DNA from: Psilocybe azurescens
Lineage: Eukaryota > Basidiomycota > Agaricomycetes > Agaricales > Agrocybaceae
Assembly (NCBI GenBank): GCA_023853785.1
Contig: JAJIRX010000622.1
Coordinates: forward strand, 1,584,642 to 1,648,641
Length of the DNA stretch: 64,000 bases
Direction: 5' to 3'
Shown: positions 35,840-47,022 of the stretch, one piece after another
Numbering within the stretch: the first letter of the stretch is position 1
How the letters are laid out: the number at the start of each line of letters is the position of its first letter
The notes under the pieces: generated by a model
What the model saw: only the letters and a program-made list of their open reading frames with translations
Databases searched by the model: none
What the model was told of the DNA's origin: nothing
Made by a program: the position numbers and the translations under genes

Positions 35840-36400
35840 ATGTCTGACTTTCTCTCTAGGTCCTCGGCAGCTTTTCCATCTGGTGCGCTCTCTTATTCAT
35901 CTTTCAGCTTAGTATGCTCAGTATCCGGTTTATGTTGCTATAGATATGGCTGCTCGTAAAGAAGCTATGATGAACAACGTTCGTCAAGAATTAGCGTTCG
36001 CGAATGCTCAGGAACTCATGAACGTATGCAATGATGTGTCTGTGGCTGACATGCTTGCAGCTCTGACCTATGTTTTGTGTTATTGTATTATTGCAGAAAG
36101 CAAGCGATCGTTGCTTTACCAAGTGCGTCACCAAACCAGGGGATTCGCTGTCCAGCTCGGAGCAGGTGAGAACTTCGTCAAGCTGGACCGCTCGTGTGGT
36201 ATTAATTCTTGACCTTCAGACGTGTCTTAGCAGATGCCTTGACCGATACATGGAGGCCTGTGAGTTGTTGATTCACGGACCTGTGATGTTTCTTATACCT
36301 GACATGCATCATAGTTGACATTGTGAGCCGCACATACACCGCCAGGGTAAGCAGGGAGAGACAAGAGGGTCAAGCTACGCCATTGCAGGATAGTCTGTAA
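35840..36400 (+). CDS. TIM13: mitochondrial small TIM chaperone Tim13
   Basis: Five short exons from ATG 35840 to TAA 36400. Spliced segments are MSDFLSRSSAAFPS, MAARKEAMMNNVRQELAFAN, AQELMN, KASDRCFTKCVTKPGDSLSS, TCLSRCLDRYMEA and FDIVSRTYTARVSRERQEGQ. The twin CX3C motifs (CFTKC and CLSRC) are the small-TIM signature, and the NVRQELAxANAQEL helix with the DRYMEAFDIVSRTY end fits Tim13. It forms the Tim8-Tim13 hexamer in the intermembrane space. The introns are 50-90 nt. All conserved elements are present and no frame problem was seen. Confidence 0.9.
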
Positions 36401-36780
36401 ATCCTGTTTTTGCATATCAGCATCATTCGTTGTGCAACAAAAGTTCTAATACTAATTGCTACTCTTTCTTCGCTGTCCATATTTCATTCTTGAAAACATC
36501 GGTTGGGAGATCTCCTATAATATGTTTAGGTAACATGCGAAGGCTAGCAATATGTACGCTAGATACAACTATTGATAAGGTGTGGTGTAAGTACGCATTA
36601 ATTAATTCGCGTGATCTAGTGATTATTTCGAAGAGAACCATCAAGAGATTGTGTCGAGTTTCTACAATAAGTAAATACAAACTTATGCAATTTGATTATT
36701 AGAATATTAACAAAGGTCGAAACGAAGATATAGTATACTAAAGTGGATATAATGTTGACGAACTAATTTTGTGGATATTA
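36401..36780. other. AT-rich convergent intergenic region
   Basis: 380 bp between TIM13 (+) and the homeodomain gene end (-). Small ORFs on both strands (36430-36702, 36459-36680) overlap each other and look like chance. No feature recognised. Confidence 0.5.
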
Positions 36781-38520
36781 TTATTGTGGTCGTGTGCTAC
36801 GCAAATCTTCGTCGATTTCGTATACGATAGCCGTTCGGTCCGAAGGTGCTTGAGAAAGTGATGTTTGAGAAAGTGATGAAGTCGGTCGAGTATGTGTGGA
36901 GAGATTATCGACATTGGCAGTCGGGTGGTACGGAGTAGTTAGAAGACGAGGTGACTGAGGGTCGTACAACATTGGCGAATCAATTTCTGAGTGGAAGTTC
37001 TGTAGAACACGAGGGCCATTGCCGTAGTACTGCTGCGGTTGTACCGAGTACGGGCGAGAAACAGGAGCCGCGGGGTAACCAGATATCACCGCATTTTGAT
37101 GAGAATTTATCTGGTAGTCGTTGAATGTTGGTGGAGATTGGAATCCGGTTGCAGTTGGCCGATTAGCGGGTGGTAAGTACGTCGGCTGTTTCGGGTAGCT
37201 CAAAGCAGGTGCACTGTGTGGAGTGGCTCGCAAATCGATCTCAGATATATGCCGATGTTCTAGCGCGCTGTACGAGGGCCGCTTGCGCATCTGGTCTAAG
37301 CGAATGAGCTCGGAGCCCTTGTTCCCCATTCCCGAATAACGGAATGGCGGGTTGTTCAAACCTGCTAGCGGCGGCGCTGGGATTTCCATTGGACGAGACA
37401 TTGATGGTTCCGAGCGGTATGTTGACAATGGGGGTTTCGAGGCGCTGGCGTTAGTTGGCAAGCTACGCAAAGGTGGGACAACTGGACGGCTGACCCCATT
37501 AACGAATGGCGGAGAACCTGAGTTGCCTGATGACCTTCTGTCCAGTCTGAGGAACGTTTCCAAGTACGGGCTACAGAACCGTCAGCACGCGGTGCAGAGG
37601 CATTTTCCAGGTAAAAAATGGGAGGTTGGGATAACACAAACACGGCAAGACCTAATCCTGGAGCTGTAGCCTGGAACTGCGTGTCGATGACTGTGTCGAA
37701 CGGTATTTCCATCTTGAAGCCATATCCGTCGGAGTGAATGAACCATGTCAAGCACCGTTTTGTCTCGCAGACATAGACTACTAGGTCGTATTTACTGGAA
37801 GCAGAGGCAATGCGACGCCAGCTTCCTACAGCCAAATCTGTACATGGGATGATAGTGACGGCTTTCATAAATAAATTTCAAGTGTTAATAATAGACTATC
37901 AAAGCACCCATATTATTTACTCACGTTCATCTTCATGGATAAGATCACGAAGATCGACTTCAAAAGTCGCGCAGAGCTCAGGCGCTAGGTCTGGTGGCGC
38001 TTCCATGCTATCTCTGCGTCCCTCTTTACCATCTTGTAACTTGGCCTTTGCTCTCCTAAATTGCAACAGTTGAGCGGGCCGAACATAGGCGTAGAGCGTT
38101 ACACACAGACCGATTCTGGAACCATATCTGGGTCTGACGTTCTTGCATTCCCAGAACTTCGCTGATTTCTCTCCGTTTGGCTGCAGTAGGACTCCGATCC
38201 ATAGCAAAATACCGTTCCAGACGTACAAGTTGCTCTGGAGTAACACGAGACCTTTTCCGTTTCTCTTTGTCGCCCTTGGTCCTCGAAATCGACGTTGATC
38301 TCTGTCTCTGTGGCCCTGAGGATGGTTCTTTATCGTCTTCCAATTTGACTGAAGTTTGATATGCTGCGGAATCAGAATGGAAAGCTGAACTGGGAGAGTT
38401 GGTAGCTTTCGTTGAGCTTGGGGACGCATTGCTCATTTCATCGTCCGTTGGGCCGCTCAACGAGTCGATGCGGAGCGATCCCCGTCTGTTGAATGCGGCA
38501 GAAGGATTGTAATGTGCCAT
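36781..38520 (-). CDS. homeodomain transcription factor
   Basis: ATG 38520 (MAHYNPSAAFNRRGSLRI) is chosen because the upstream extension starts at TTG. The homeodomain follows a basic stretch (KGDKEKRKRSRVTPEQLVRL) and runs ERYFAMDRSPTAAKRREIS, EVLGMQERQTQIWFQNRRAK. The third helix WFQNR is split from RAKAKL by an intron. After an acidic segment comes a module seen in agaric homeobox proteins: CTDLAVGSWRRIASASSKYD, CLTWFIHSDGYGFKMEIPFD, LSQPPIFYLEN and SSDWTEGHQATQVLRHSLMG. A P/S/Y-rich C-terminus ends RSTRPQ. It is similar in layout to factors controlling mushroom development in Schizophyllum (hom1/hom2), but which one is not decidable here. A one-base break in the A-run at 37,469-37,471 joins VQLSHL to RSLPTNASA. 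Confidence 0.88.
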
Positions 38521-40126
38521 GCCTATGGCTGGAGTAAGCAAAAGCAAGAGGCTGAGCGGTCCAATGAAAGAACTCGCGTCCTGTATGCAAGTCTGGCACA
38601 GAATATAATCGCTCTGTTTGAATTCGTCACAGCAAAAGGGGTGTGGAGGTAATGACAAAAATTAAGCCCCGGAAGTAGAATATGATAAAAGTAATAGCAA
38701 TATCAAAGGGGACAAATTAGAAGAACGAGAGAGAATCAGTGTAAGAAGAAAAGATAGAGGTGGAATTTTTTGGCTGTTGACGCGTCTGGCCTAAAAAGCA
38801 GACGAGTTTCATGATTTCGACTGATCATGGCGGCCTATGGGCAACCTCGATCGGATCTAGGAACGCTTAGTGGAACCCTGGTTGCAAGGTAACAATGAGT
38901 TACCGAAGATCGCGTCCGAACCGCGTTTGTTGCAGGTGTTTTGCTGAATGAAGCAGGCGTAAGTATTTATAAACACAACACTCGGAACCATGTCCAAGCC
39001 ACGGCAGAACTAGACATTCACAGAACAGTAGAGAACAGGAGCACCTGTGTGATAATTGCGAGAAGGGGCTGAATGTAGTAGTTTACGAGCAGCAGGTGCC
39101 ATTGTGGCTTGGCGGTCCTGGCAGATTGGAATTTCGGAACTCGTGAAAAGCCATGCGTTGAAGGATCAAGACTGAAAAGCAAACACTGTTTAACAAAGAA
39201 TAACTCGGTACGTCATAAGATAGTGAGCTAAACCGGTAAAAGGCAAGAAAGCGTTGAAAAATGTGAACGGGGAGCCAGAAACTGTCAAAGATCCTCGGAT
39301 GAGGAGGTTGCTACGGAAGACATATGGGGCTACTGCTACTCACCATCTTTCGATAATTGTCCCTGACCTTCTCGCTGCTTTCCTTACGCAGACAGCATAA
39401 TCACGTTTGCGAATCCCTGGATAATCCTAACTTCTGTAACACTAAAGTCACATGTAGCTGGTTCGACTTCTAGAATCGACCTGGATAAACTGTACCCGCC
39501 ACTATGAACAAGTATCTCCAAGCAATGTTGTTATGCATTGTAAAACAGGACGCACGACGTACATGTCGAAGCCGTCGCCTCGCGTGGTCTTTCGTTCCGA
39601 ATAGCGAAGACCTGAGAGTGACGAGTCGACCCTGATGACAACACCTGCGTCGGCTCCGGGCAAGTACAAATTGTTACACACTCAACTGTTCTGGAAGTGA
39701 ACACGGGATAGGCGCTCGCTACTTCTACTTTGTTCAATGACTCCATGATCCAATCTGTAAAGGGGGCTTATTAGTGATATTTAAGTACTACTTATGTATT
39801 CCGCAATGCATCGCTGCTGTTTGGTATTGGATAGCGGAAAAGACATTTCTGTTTGCCAGCAAGCCAAAGCTGCTTTTATAATCGTCATACTTCATTGTCT
39901 CCTATAAGATTTTCCAGCGTCAAAAGAAATACAGTCGTGTTGGAACAGGCTGAAAGGAAGGTCCACGAAAGACCTAAAACGATATACTTACGAAAAAAAA
40001 GCGAAAGGAAGATATTAAAACAAAACCTTGGCAATACTTATACCATCGCGATCCAGCAATCAGAGTCGCTTTGGCTTAACAGATCGAATGAAGCAAAAGA
40101 GGAGTGTACCTTTAACGGTGACAAAC
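38521..40126. other. 1.6 kb intergenic region upstream of the homeodomain gene
   Basis: Probably a long regulatory region plus the 3' UTR of U1-70K at its right end. A 71-codon minus-strand ORF at 39531-39746 (MESLNKVEVASAYPVF) has no features to support it. No tRNA or repeat was identified. Confidence 0.5.
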
Positions 40127-41541
40127 CTAGTACCGAGGTCGCTTCGAATCCCGATCATCATACCCGCCTGGTGCATCACGCTTGAGGTCACCACGATAAC
40201 CAAATCTCTCCACCTGGTGGACCACCTGAAGGAGGGCCACCAAATCCGCCTGGACCCGCATGAGGGAGGTCCGAAACCGTTCGATTGATTGTCGCCAAAT
40301 CCACCACTTCCTTGGAATCCAATTCCGCCTCCACCACGTCCACCCCTGCAAAGTAAAAATGTTAGAATGGATACAACGAGCAATAAAAAGGTCCTCACCT
40401 AAACCCGCCGCCCGAATCACCATCTCTTCCACCACGGAATCCTCCTCTGAAGCCACCACCACCACCATCGTTACCTCCGTTGAACCCACCACGGAATCCG
40501 CCGCCTCCCCTGTCACCACCACCGTACCCTCCTCTATCCCCTCCGTATCCACCACGGTCGCCACCGAAACTCGGGCGATCCCCACCGTACCCTCCTCCGC
40601 CTCGTCCTCCGCCGAAACCACCCCTCCCTCTGAAACCTCCTCTATCGCTGAAACCTCTTCCACCTCCTCCGGACATACCACCTCTTCCACCTCCTCTGGG
40701 CGCGACAACTGGCGCGGGTTCCACGCGCTTGGGACGGCCACCCAGGCCGCCGCCTAAACGGCGCGGTTTCCAGCCGCGAACTGTCCTACCTCGTTCCACG
40801 TCAACGAGAATTCTCTTACCCATTATCTGCAAACCGTCAGATTCTTTGTACGCGGCTAAAAGGGACAGAAATAAGTGATCAAATAGTGCACATGGACAAA
40901 TTTGCAGACCTTTCATATCGCGCTCCCGTTCGTATACAATGAATGCGTATCCTCTGCTACGTTGTTTTTTGTCGCGAACTATCCGTACGCGTTCGATAGT
41001 GCCGTATCCTTCAAACTCCCGTCGTAAGTCTGTCTCAGTAGCAGTTTTATGCTAGAGGGAGGTTAGGATGCTGTGCTTGGTGAGTAAAAAGATTGCAATT
41101 ATTACCAATCGGGAGATGAATAGCGTTTTGTAAGGGTCTCCAATAGCCTCCGGGTCGTCAGCAGGCTTGTCTAGAGGGTTGCAAAAATTAGAGCACTGGC
41201 ACCGGGACAGGAATAAGAATGAGTCTGCCTACAAGTTTCCTTTGCCATCTTGAATTCTTCTGTTTTTTGGCCTTGCGCTCCTCTCGTCGAATCTGGCGCT
41301 TGGTTTCCTCAGCGTGGGTATACACGGGTTCTTCACCCTCTTCCATTGCATCAGACGTTCCAGCATTTATTAAGGAATCGGTGTTGGCTTCCTTGACCTG
41401 AGCAAGGATGGCTGCGACGCCAGCCACATCCTTTTTACAGATTCGGTCAATGTCTCTGTCAATTGGCCGGGCATAGGGAAGTGGCGGACGAGGTGCGAAG
41501 AGTTTGAGAAGATTCGGTGGTAGAAGATGGGTACCCGGCAT
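40127..41541 (-). CDS. SNP1: U1 small nuclear ribonucleoprotein 70 kDa (U1-70K)
   Basis: The start is at 41541 ([20 protein letters not shown]), the conserved U1-70K N-terminus that wraps the U1 snRNP core. An [15 protein letters not shown] helix and [20 protein letters not shown] lead into the RRM (RNP2 TLFISRL; RNP1 [47 protein letters not shown]). [14 protein letters not shown] follows, then a long RGG/GGF/GGYGG repeat region (about 40,420-40,730) and the end [11 protein letters not shown]. It recognises stem-loop I of U1 snRNA for 5' splice-site selection. In the Gly-rich end (about 40,190-40,270) the frame moves twice before [14 protein letters not shown], so the last exon is uncertain. 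Confidence 0.92.
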
Positions 41542-41863
41542 TGTGGCGATGAGAAAGACGCTTCAACGCTGGCTTAGGGAAAGTGACAATATTTTCAGAC
41601 TCCACTTCAATTTTGTCGCAGATAGCTAACTACATAGCGGGCGCGTAATTACAAATTACTAAACCTGCTCTAATGCTTGTTGACCAGATTTCGACCCGAG
41701 AAACTGGTTGAGCACCATATATTATAGTCCTGGATGGTAATGGTTATAGCTTAAGATGGCGATATCTGTACTCTGAAAAACCAAGTGTTGGTTTGAATGG
41801 CGAGTCTTGCCTAGACTAATTCACAAGTGCCCAACATAATCCGTTAACGAAAGAGTGTCGTGT
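41542..41863. other. intergenic region
   Basis: 322 bp between the U1-70K start and the stop of the downstream co-oriented ZNF830-like gene. Nothing further seen. Confidence 0.45.
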
Positions 41864-42718
41864 TCAACGGGTGCCCTTTAGCTTGTTAGCTTTAGCTGCC
41901 TCTCGTTTCTTCCGAAGAGCTTCTAGTTTGATCTTCAAGAGCTGAACACGCGTATCTGCGTCCTCTTGTGCGCGCTCTTCCGCTAATAGCTTGTCCATGA
42001 TGAGTTCTCTCTCCTCCTGTTCGCGCTTTTGTCTGACTTCCTCTTCTGTGAGTTGAGGAGGTTCCTCTGGAGCGTCATCAACAGTAATAAGCGGAAATCC
42101 TGGAATCTGCGCTGATGCGAGGACCGGCTCAGCAGCCACAGTGGCTCGATCGTATGCTTCCGAAGGATCAGGATTGCTGAGCAGTTCAAGCTGGAAACGT
42201 TCATATTCCTCGTCGACTCCGGGGGTTGCAGCAGGAAGTGGTTCTTGTTTCTCCGCGGAAGGTTTTTCTTCTTCCTCTTCCTCCTCTTCGTCGAAATAGG
42301 ATAAAGGAACTGGGGCGCGCGATGGGTCGGAGAAGAAATCTTGTGGAAATGATGATGATGATGATGATGACTGCGGAGGTTGGCTGGGTGTCTCTACCCG
42401 TCTTTTCTTCCCGGTGTTAATATTTGACTGCGCCTGATCCTCCGGTGTCTTGCGCTTTCGCGTTAGTTCGGGGGAGTCTTCAGACTCTTGCGGGGTTTGT
42501 TCTTGTTCTTGTTCTTGTCGTTTTTCTTGCTCTCTCAAGCGTATTATGTTGGTTCTGTGCGCCTTGCTGCCCAGATGGCCTTCCCATGCAGACGCGTGTT
42601 TAACAACAGAACCACAGACAGTGCATTTCAGTTGACCAGAAAGGTTGTAAGCTGCATAAGGATGGGTGATGCGAGCTTCCTCTCGTTTCGCTTTTAATAG
42701 GGCGCGAACGTCAGCCAT
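41864..42718 (-). CDS. ZNF830/CCDC16-like C2H2 zinc finger protein
   Basis: An intronless frame of 284 residues from ATG 42718 (MADVRALLKAKREEARITHP); the preceding TTG is not used. The N-terminal finger is CTVCGSVVKHASAWEGHLGS with KAH. It is followed by EQ repeats, a nuclear signal-like TRKRKTPEDQ, GKKRRVE, a serine run (SSSSSSS), an acidic run and a PSEAYDRATVAAEPVL, IPGFPLITVDDAPEEPP segment. The C-terminal coiled coil (QREEERELIMDKLL-like; LLKIKLEALRKKREAAK) is typical of ZNF830. Family members are nuclear and found in spliceosomal preparations. Being intronless is unusual for this window. Confidence 0.83.
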   Translation of the reverse strand: MADVRALLKAKREEARITHPYAAYNLSGQLKCTVCGSVVKHASAWEGHLGSKAHRTNIIRLREQEKRQEQEQEQTPQESEDSPELTRKRKTPEDQAQSNINTGKKRRVETPSQPPQSSSSSSSFPQDFFSDPSRAPVPLSYFDEEEEEEEEKPSAEKQEPLPAATPGVDEEYERFQLELLSNPDPSEAYDRATVAAEPVLASAQIPGFPLITVDDAPEEPPQLTEEEVRQKREQEERELIMDKLLAEERAQEDADTRVQLLKIKLEALRKKREAAKANKLKGTR

Positions 42719-43130
42719 ATAAATCAATTTATAAAGGCTTCCAACGATGTCTTGACCCAGCAGTCAAGTATATGTTGCCCAAGTTAAACTGGAATTTGAG
42801 TGAGATTAAAGAAAGAGGGAAGTAATTTGGTCACACTGATTGACGGTTCGGGAATGAGTGTTTGATTATTGAATATTTATGCATGTACATAACAGCAAAA
42901 AATAATCACTGCATTTTACTCTCAGATTACAACTGGACTTAGACATGATTCTCCGTGAATCGATGATACGAACTTACTACTTCAGATACAAAGAGGATTT
43001 CTAAATGTAAGATGACCCTATTAAAAATAGACTTTGAACAGATTATTAACGAAAATGTGGCAGAATAGTCTGCCTGGCTCCCAAAATCAGTTTGATACAA
43101 GTTTGATAGCTAGAATCCAGTTTCTTGAAT
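42719..43130. other. intergenic region
   Basis: 412 bp, AT-rich, between the ZNF830-like gene start and the NPT1 stop. No feature recognised. Confidence 0.5.
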
Positions 43131-44907
43131 TTACAGGCTGTAGGTCTTCTTCACCAGATTCACTGTGTCGATGTCTCCCGTTGTCTTGATTGTCGTTAGA
43201 CTGATAAAAACTGTAGTAAAGATATTTAGTTCACCTTGTTTAGATCATCACTGAGCTTGACGCATGGTTTGCCGTCGACAGTGGATAGCTTGATAACAAT
43301 GTTGAGAGCCTTGCTCTTCTCGCCTGTCGTTGGGCTGCGGAAATCGTTGGTAAGGAATGTGCCGATTCCGAAGGAAACTGCGGAATACTTTTAGATTCCT
43401 AAAGTCTCTGATGAAAAGGTGTATAACGATATACTTGCCGTTTGTAAATTCTAGTTTATCGGATGCCTTTTTAAGATCTACGCATTTATCAATCGTAAGT
43501 GCGTCTGAAAAGATGAGGCTTTTGGAACTGTGAGGTATCCCTAGAGATTGATACATCTTTTTTGATGCTGGGGCCAAAAGCGAATGGGTCTCCAGAGTCT
43601 TGACGGAGACCGGTCCATCGCAGTGCGAGCTCTGGGTCTGCAATCATATCCTGCTCATAGTTAGTTGGAGTTGTATGGCTCAGGTCATGATGACATAGAC
43701 CAAGTACCTTGATGAAGGACTTGGTTGTGAATGTGTCCGTTAATGATATCAGAGGTGCCTGAGACTCTTGGTACACCTCTTCCCAGAGTCGCAAGGCGAC
43801 TGCATTGGCATGTTCATAGCCTTTCAACGCCCCAACCTATCATCTGTGGTTCAAGTTTCGAAAGGGTTAGAAAGGTATGAATCGTACACCCATAAACCAT
43901 TCACTATAAAATCACAAGCATGTCAAACGAATGGCAGAAGGAGAATATAAACTTGAAAACGAACTGTGCGATAGTGCCTATAGGCGGGATGCCATACATA
44001 TGGGCGAGGTGAACCTGAAGAAATAGTAGATGTTATTATTACGTACGGTCGGCAAGAAGCCGTCTTACGTTGCTGGTGCCAGCGAACTTGCCGGATCCAG
44101 GAAGGTCCTTAGAGGCAAGAAGAAGGCCTTCAACCACAGTGACTTGGGTCTGGAAAGACCTTCTTCGTCGCGTGCCGAATTCGCTGAAGGTACAATTATT
44201 CTCTAGGAGTGTCTTACCTTTCGAATAAGCGATCTCTAACCCGACGATGATCACTATGAGATGAAGGGGAACGGAGGATATATACTGAGAAATGTACCAT
44301 GTTGATTGTCATAATTCCAGTCTGTGTCCACTACTTGGAAATATGATTCGCTGAGGCATGCCATCAGAGGCACCTCCCAGAGTATGGTCTCCACCCAAGG
44401 ACCGGTTATGTCGATTTCCACCTTTCCTTTCAGGTTGTCACTTGTTACCGGGATATATTTGACCTTGACTTGCTCGGGTTTATAACGGTATGAGGAAAGG
44501 TATGAGAGATATTCTGGAGTGAAATATGGACAGGTCTTCTTGAGCCATTCCCGTTCTAGGTCTGTTAATGATAGGACTGTGAAGTCTGGAGAGAGTTCAA
44601 CCGTAGTATTAGTTGAAGAGGTGCGTTCGTTGGGAATGGGAACCACGAACGTGACACTGCAGTGCGGAAGCGCTCTATGCATTGGCGCGAGAATAAGGCA
44701 TCGATGTTGCGGTTGGTGAAGCGGTATGTGCCATGCATGTCTGGGAAGTGATGCAACACCGCCTGCTGCATGGTCAACTGCGATTTCGGGTCGTTTATCT
44801 ATGTGAGTCGTCGTTTTGTTGGATTGGTATCATATTGTTTATACCTTGTAGAGGTCAGTATCCAAAATAGACTGGGGAACGGCAAGGTCAGTGAGTGAGG
44901 CGGACAT
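43131..44907 (-). CDS. NPT1: nicotinate phosphoribosyltransferase
   Basis: The start is at 44907 ([20 protein letters not shown] with K), the substrate-binding DTDLYKLTMQQAV motif split by an intron. Next are [95 protein letters not shown] and HEWFMGV with the active-site His. [55 protein letters not shown] and [12 protein letters not shown] follow, ending [10 protein letters not shown] at 43131. It converts nicotinate and PRPP to NaMN in the Preiss-Handler NAD pathway. One intron (43438-43378) uses a GC donor. No frame break seen. Confidence 0.93.
43378..43438 (-). other. GC-AG intron in NPT1
   Basis: The 61-nt intron starts ACG|GCAAGT (from 43438) and ends cgcag (43378), joining KLEFTN to [12 protein letters not shown] in frame. 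Confidence 0.78.
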
Positions 44908-45022
44908 GGTGACTGGGGAGAGGAGAGGAAGAGCTGACTCGATGAGGTCTTTAAGTTCGCGCGCTTAAGCAGGACCAGAATAAATAACAGTCACACACAT
45001 ACTTTGCTTTTCGTCTACGACA
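44908..45022. promoter_or_regulatory. bidirectional promoter of NPT1 and RRP41
   Basis: 115 bp between divergent starts at 44907 (-) and 45023 (+). Inferred from layout. Confidence 0.35.
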
Positions 45023-45928
45023 ATGGTGCAGTCCCTGTTCTACCCATTCCACTATCGTCTCATTTTTGAATCGTCATCATAGGCTTCTCGGGTTGAGATC
45101 CTTAATGAAGGTGGCTTTCGATCGGATGGACGCCGCCAGTTCGAGTTACGGTCTATCGAGATGGATCTTTCGCAGCAAGGGCATGCAGACGGCTCGGCTG
45201 TTATCACGCATGGCCTTACCCAAGTCCTAGTATCGGTTTTTGGGCCTCGAGAAGCTAAGCTCCGCTCGCAGACCATTCACGACCGCGCCAATATCAATGT
45301 CGAAATATCTATCGTACCATTCAGTACAGGAGATCGAAGAAAACGTTCGCGCGGGGACAAGTACGGGTTCCAAACAATTTTTTTAATAAGTACGTTATTA
45401 ACATTCATGATCTACAGACGAATTCTGGAATTCGCCGCTGCTATAAAATCTACTTTCGAACCTGCCATCCAGACATCGCTGTATCCACGGTCTCAGATTG
45501 ATGTGTTTGTCCAAGTAATTCAGCAGGATGGTGGTCTCCTCCAGGCGTGTATCAATGGAACGACGCTCGCGCTGATGAACGCTGGGATACCCATGGTTGA
45601 TTTTATCTGTGCTGTTAATGGTGGTGTGCACTCGACGCGTCCTCTGCTGGATTTGACCCTCCTGGAAGAGAACGATGTTCCGAACGTGACTATAGCGGTT
45701 ATGCCCAAAACGCAGAAAGTCTCGCTAGTGACGATGGAAACGCGACTTCATGTGGATCGGTTCGAAGAAGTTTTCAGGCTGGCGACTGAGGCTGGCCTTG
45801 TGCTGCACGAGGAGATGAAAAGTGCGATTTTGGGGAGGTCAAAGGAACTGATCAATTCGATAGACTTGGGTAATAATAATACTCGGGGCGGGGACGGGGA
45901 CGATGATGGAATGACTGGTTTTAATTGA
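45023..45928 (+). CDS. SKI6: exosome core subunit Rrp41/Ski6 (RNase PH fold)
   Basis: The coding sequence seems to begin with an exon carrying only the ATG (45023-45025), followed by a 57-nt intron (gtgcag...catcatag, to 45082) and then ASRVEILNEGGFRSDGRRQF, the conserved RRP41 N-terminus. The RNase PH domain follows: HADGSAVITHGLTQVLVSVF, GPREAKLRSQ, NVEISIVPFSTGDR, then an intron and RILEFAAAIKSTFEPAI, LYPRSQIDVFVQVIQQDGG, ACINGTTLALMNAGIPMVDF and CAVNGGVHSTRPLLDLT. It pairs with Rrp45 in the nine-subunit RNA exosome ring. The C-terminus is Gly/Asp-rich. The stop is at 45926-45928, 66 bp from the convergent TRM8 end. Confidence 0.92.
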
Positions 45929-45939
45929 TGAGGGTGTCA

Positions 45940-46871
<932 letters not shown>

Positions 46872-47022
46872 AAGTAAACTTAATAACAATTGACTCCGAC
46901 TCGGAGGATGAGAATCAATCAGGCCTTATGTAACGGTCATGTGACCTCTGTGGAGAAATTCGGAAGTTAGGTATAAAAAACAAGTTACAAAAAGTACGGA
47001 CTTTCTCCTCCAAACCACCAAT
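46872..47022. promoter_or_regulatory. bidirectional promoter of TRM8 and citrate synthase
   Basis: 151 bp between divergent starts at 46871 (-) and 47023 (+). A CT-rich stretch (ctttctcctcc) lies just before the citrate synthase ATG, as is common for highly expressed fungal genes. Confidence 0.4.

Noticed and set aside
39420..39470. B-box-like ggttcgacttc
   Set aside because: The consensus is imperfect at the last bases and no acceptor-stem pairing is seen.
39531..39746. Minus-strand ORF MESLNKVEVASAYPVF, 71 codons
   Set aside because: No domain, no splice context and no neighbouring exon with coding character.
40135..40165. tRNA B-box-like gcttcgaatccc
   Set aside because: It lies in the last coding exon of U1-70K and no A box or cloverleaf can be formed nearby.
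40260..40878. Plus-strand ORFs rich in proline, serine and threonine
   Set aside because: Antisense shadows of the Gly/Arg-rich tail of U1-70K, which has clear RRM and N-terminal motifs on the minus strand.
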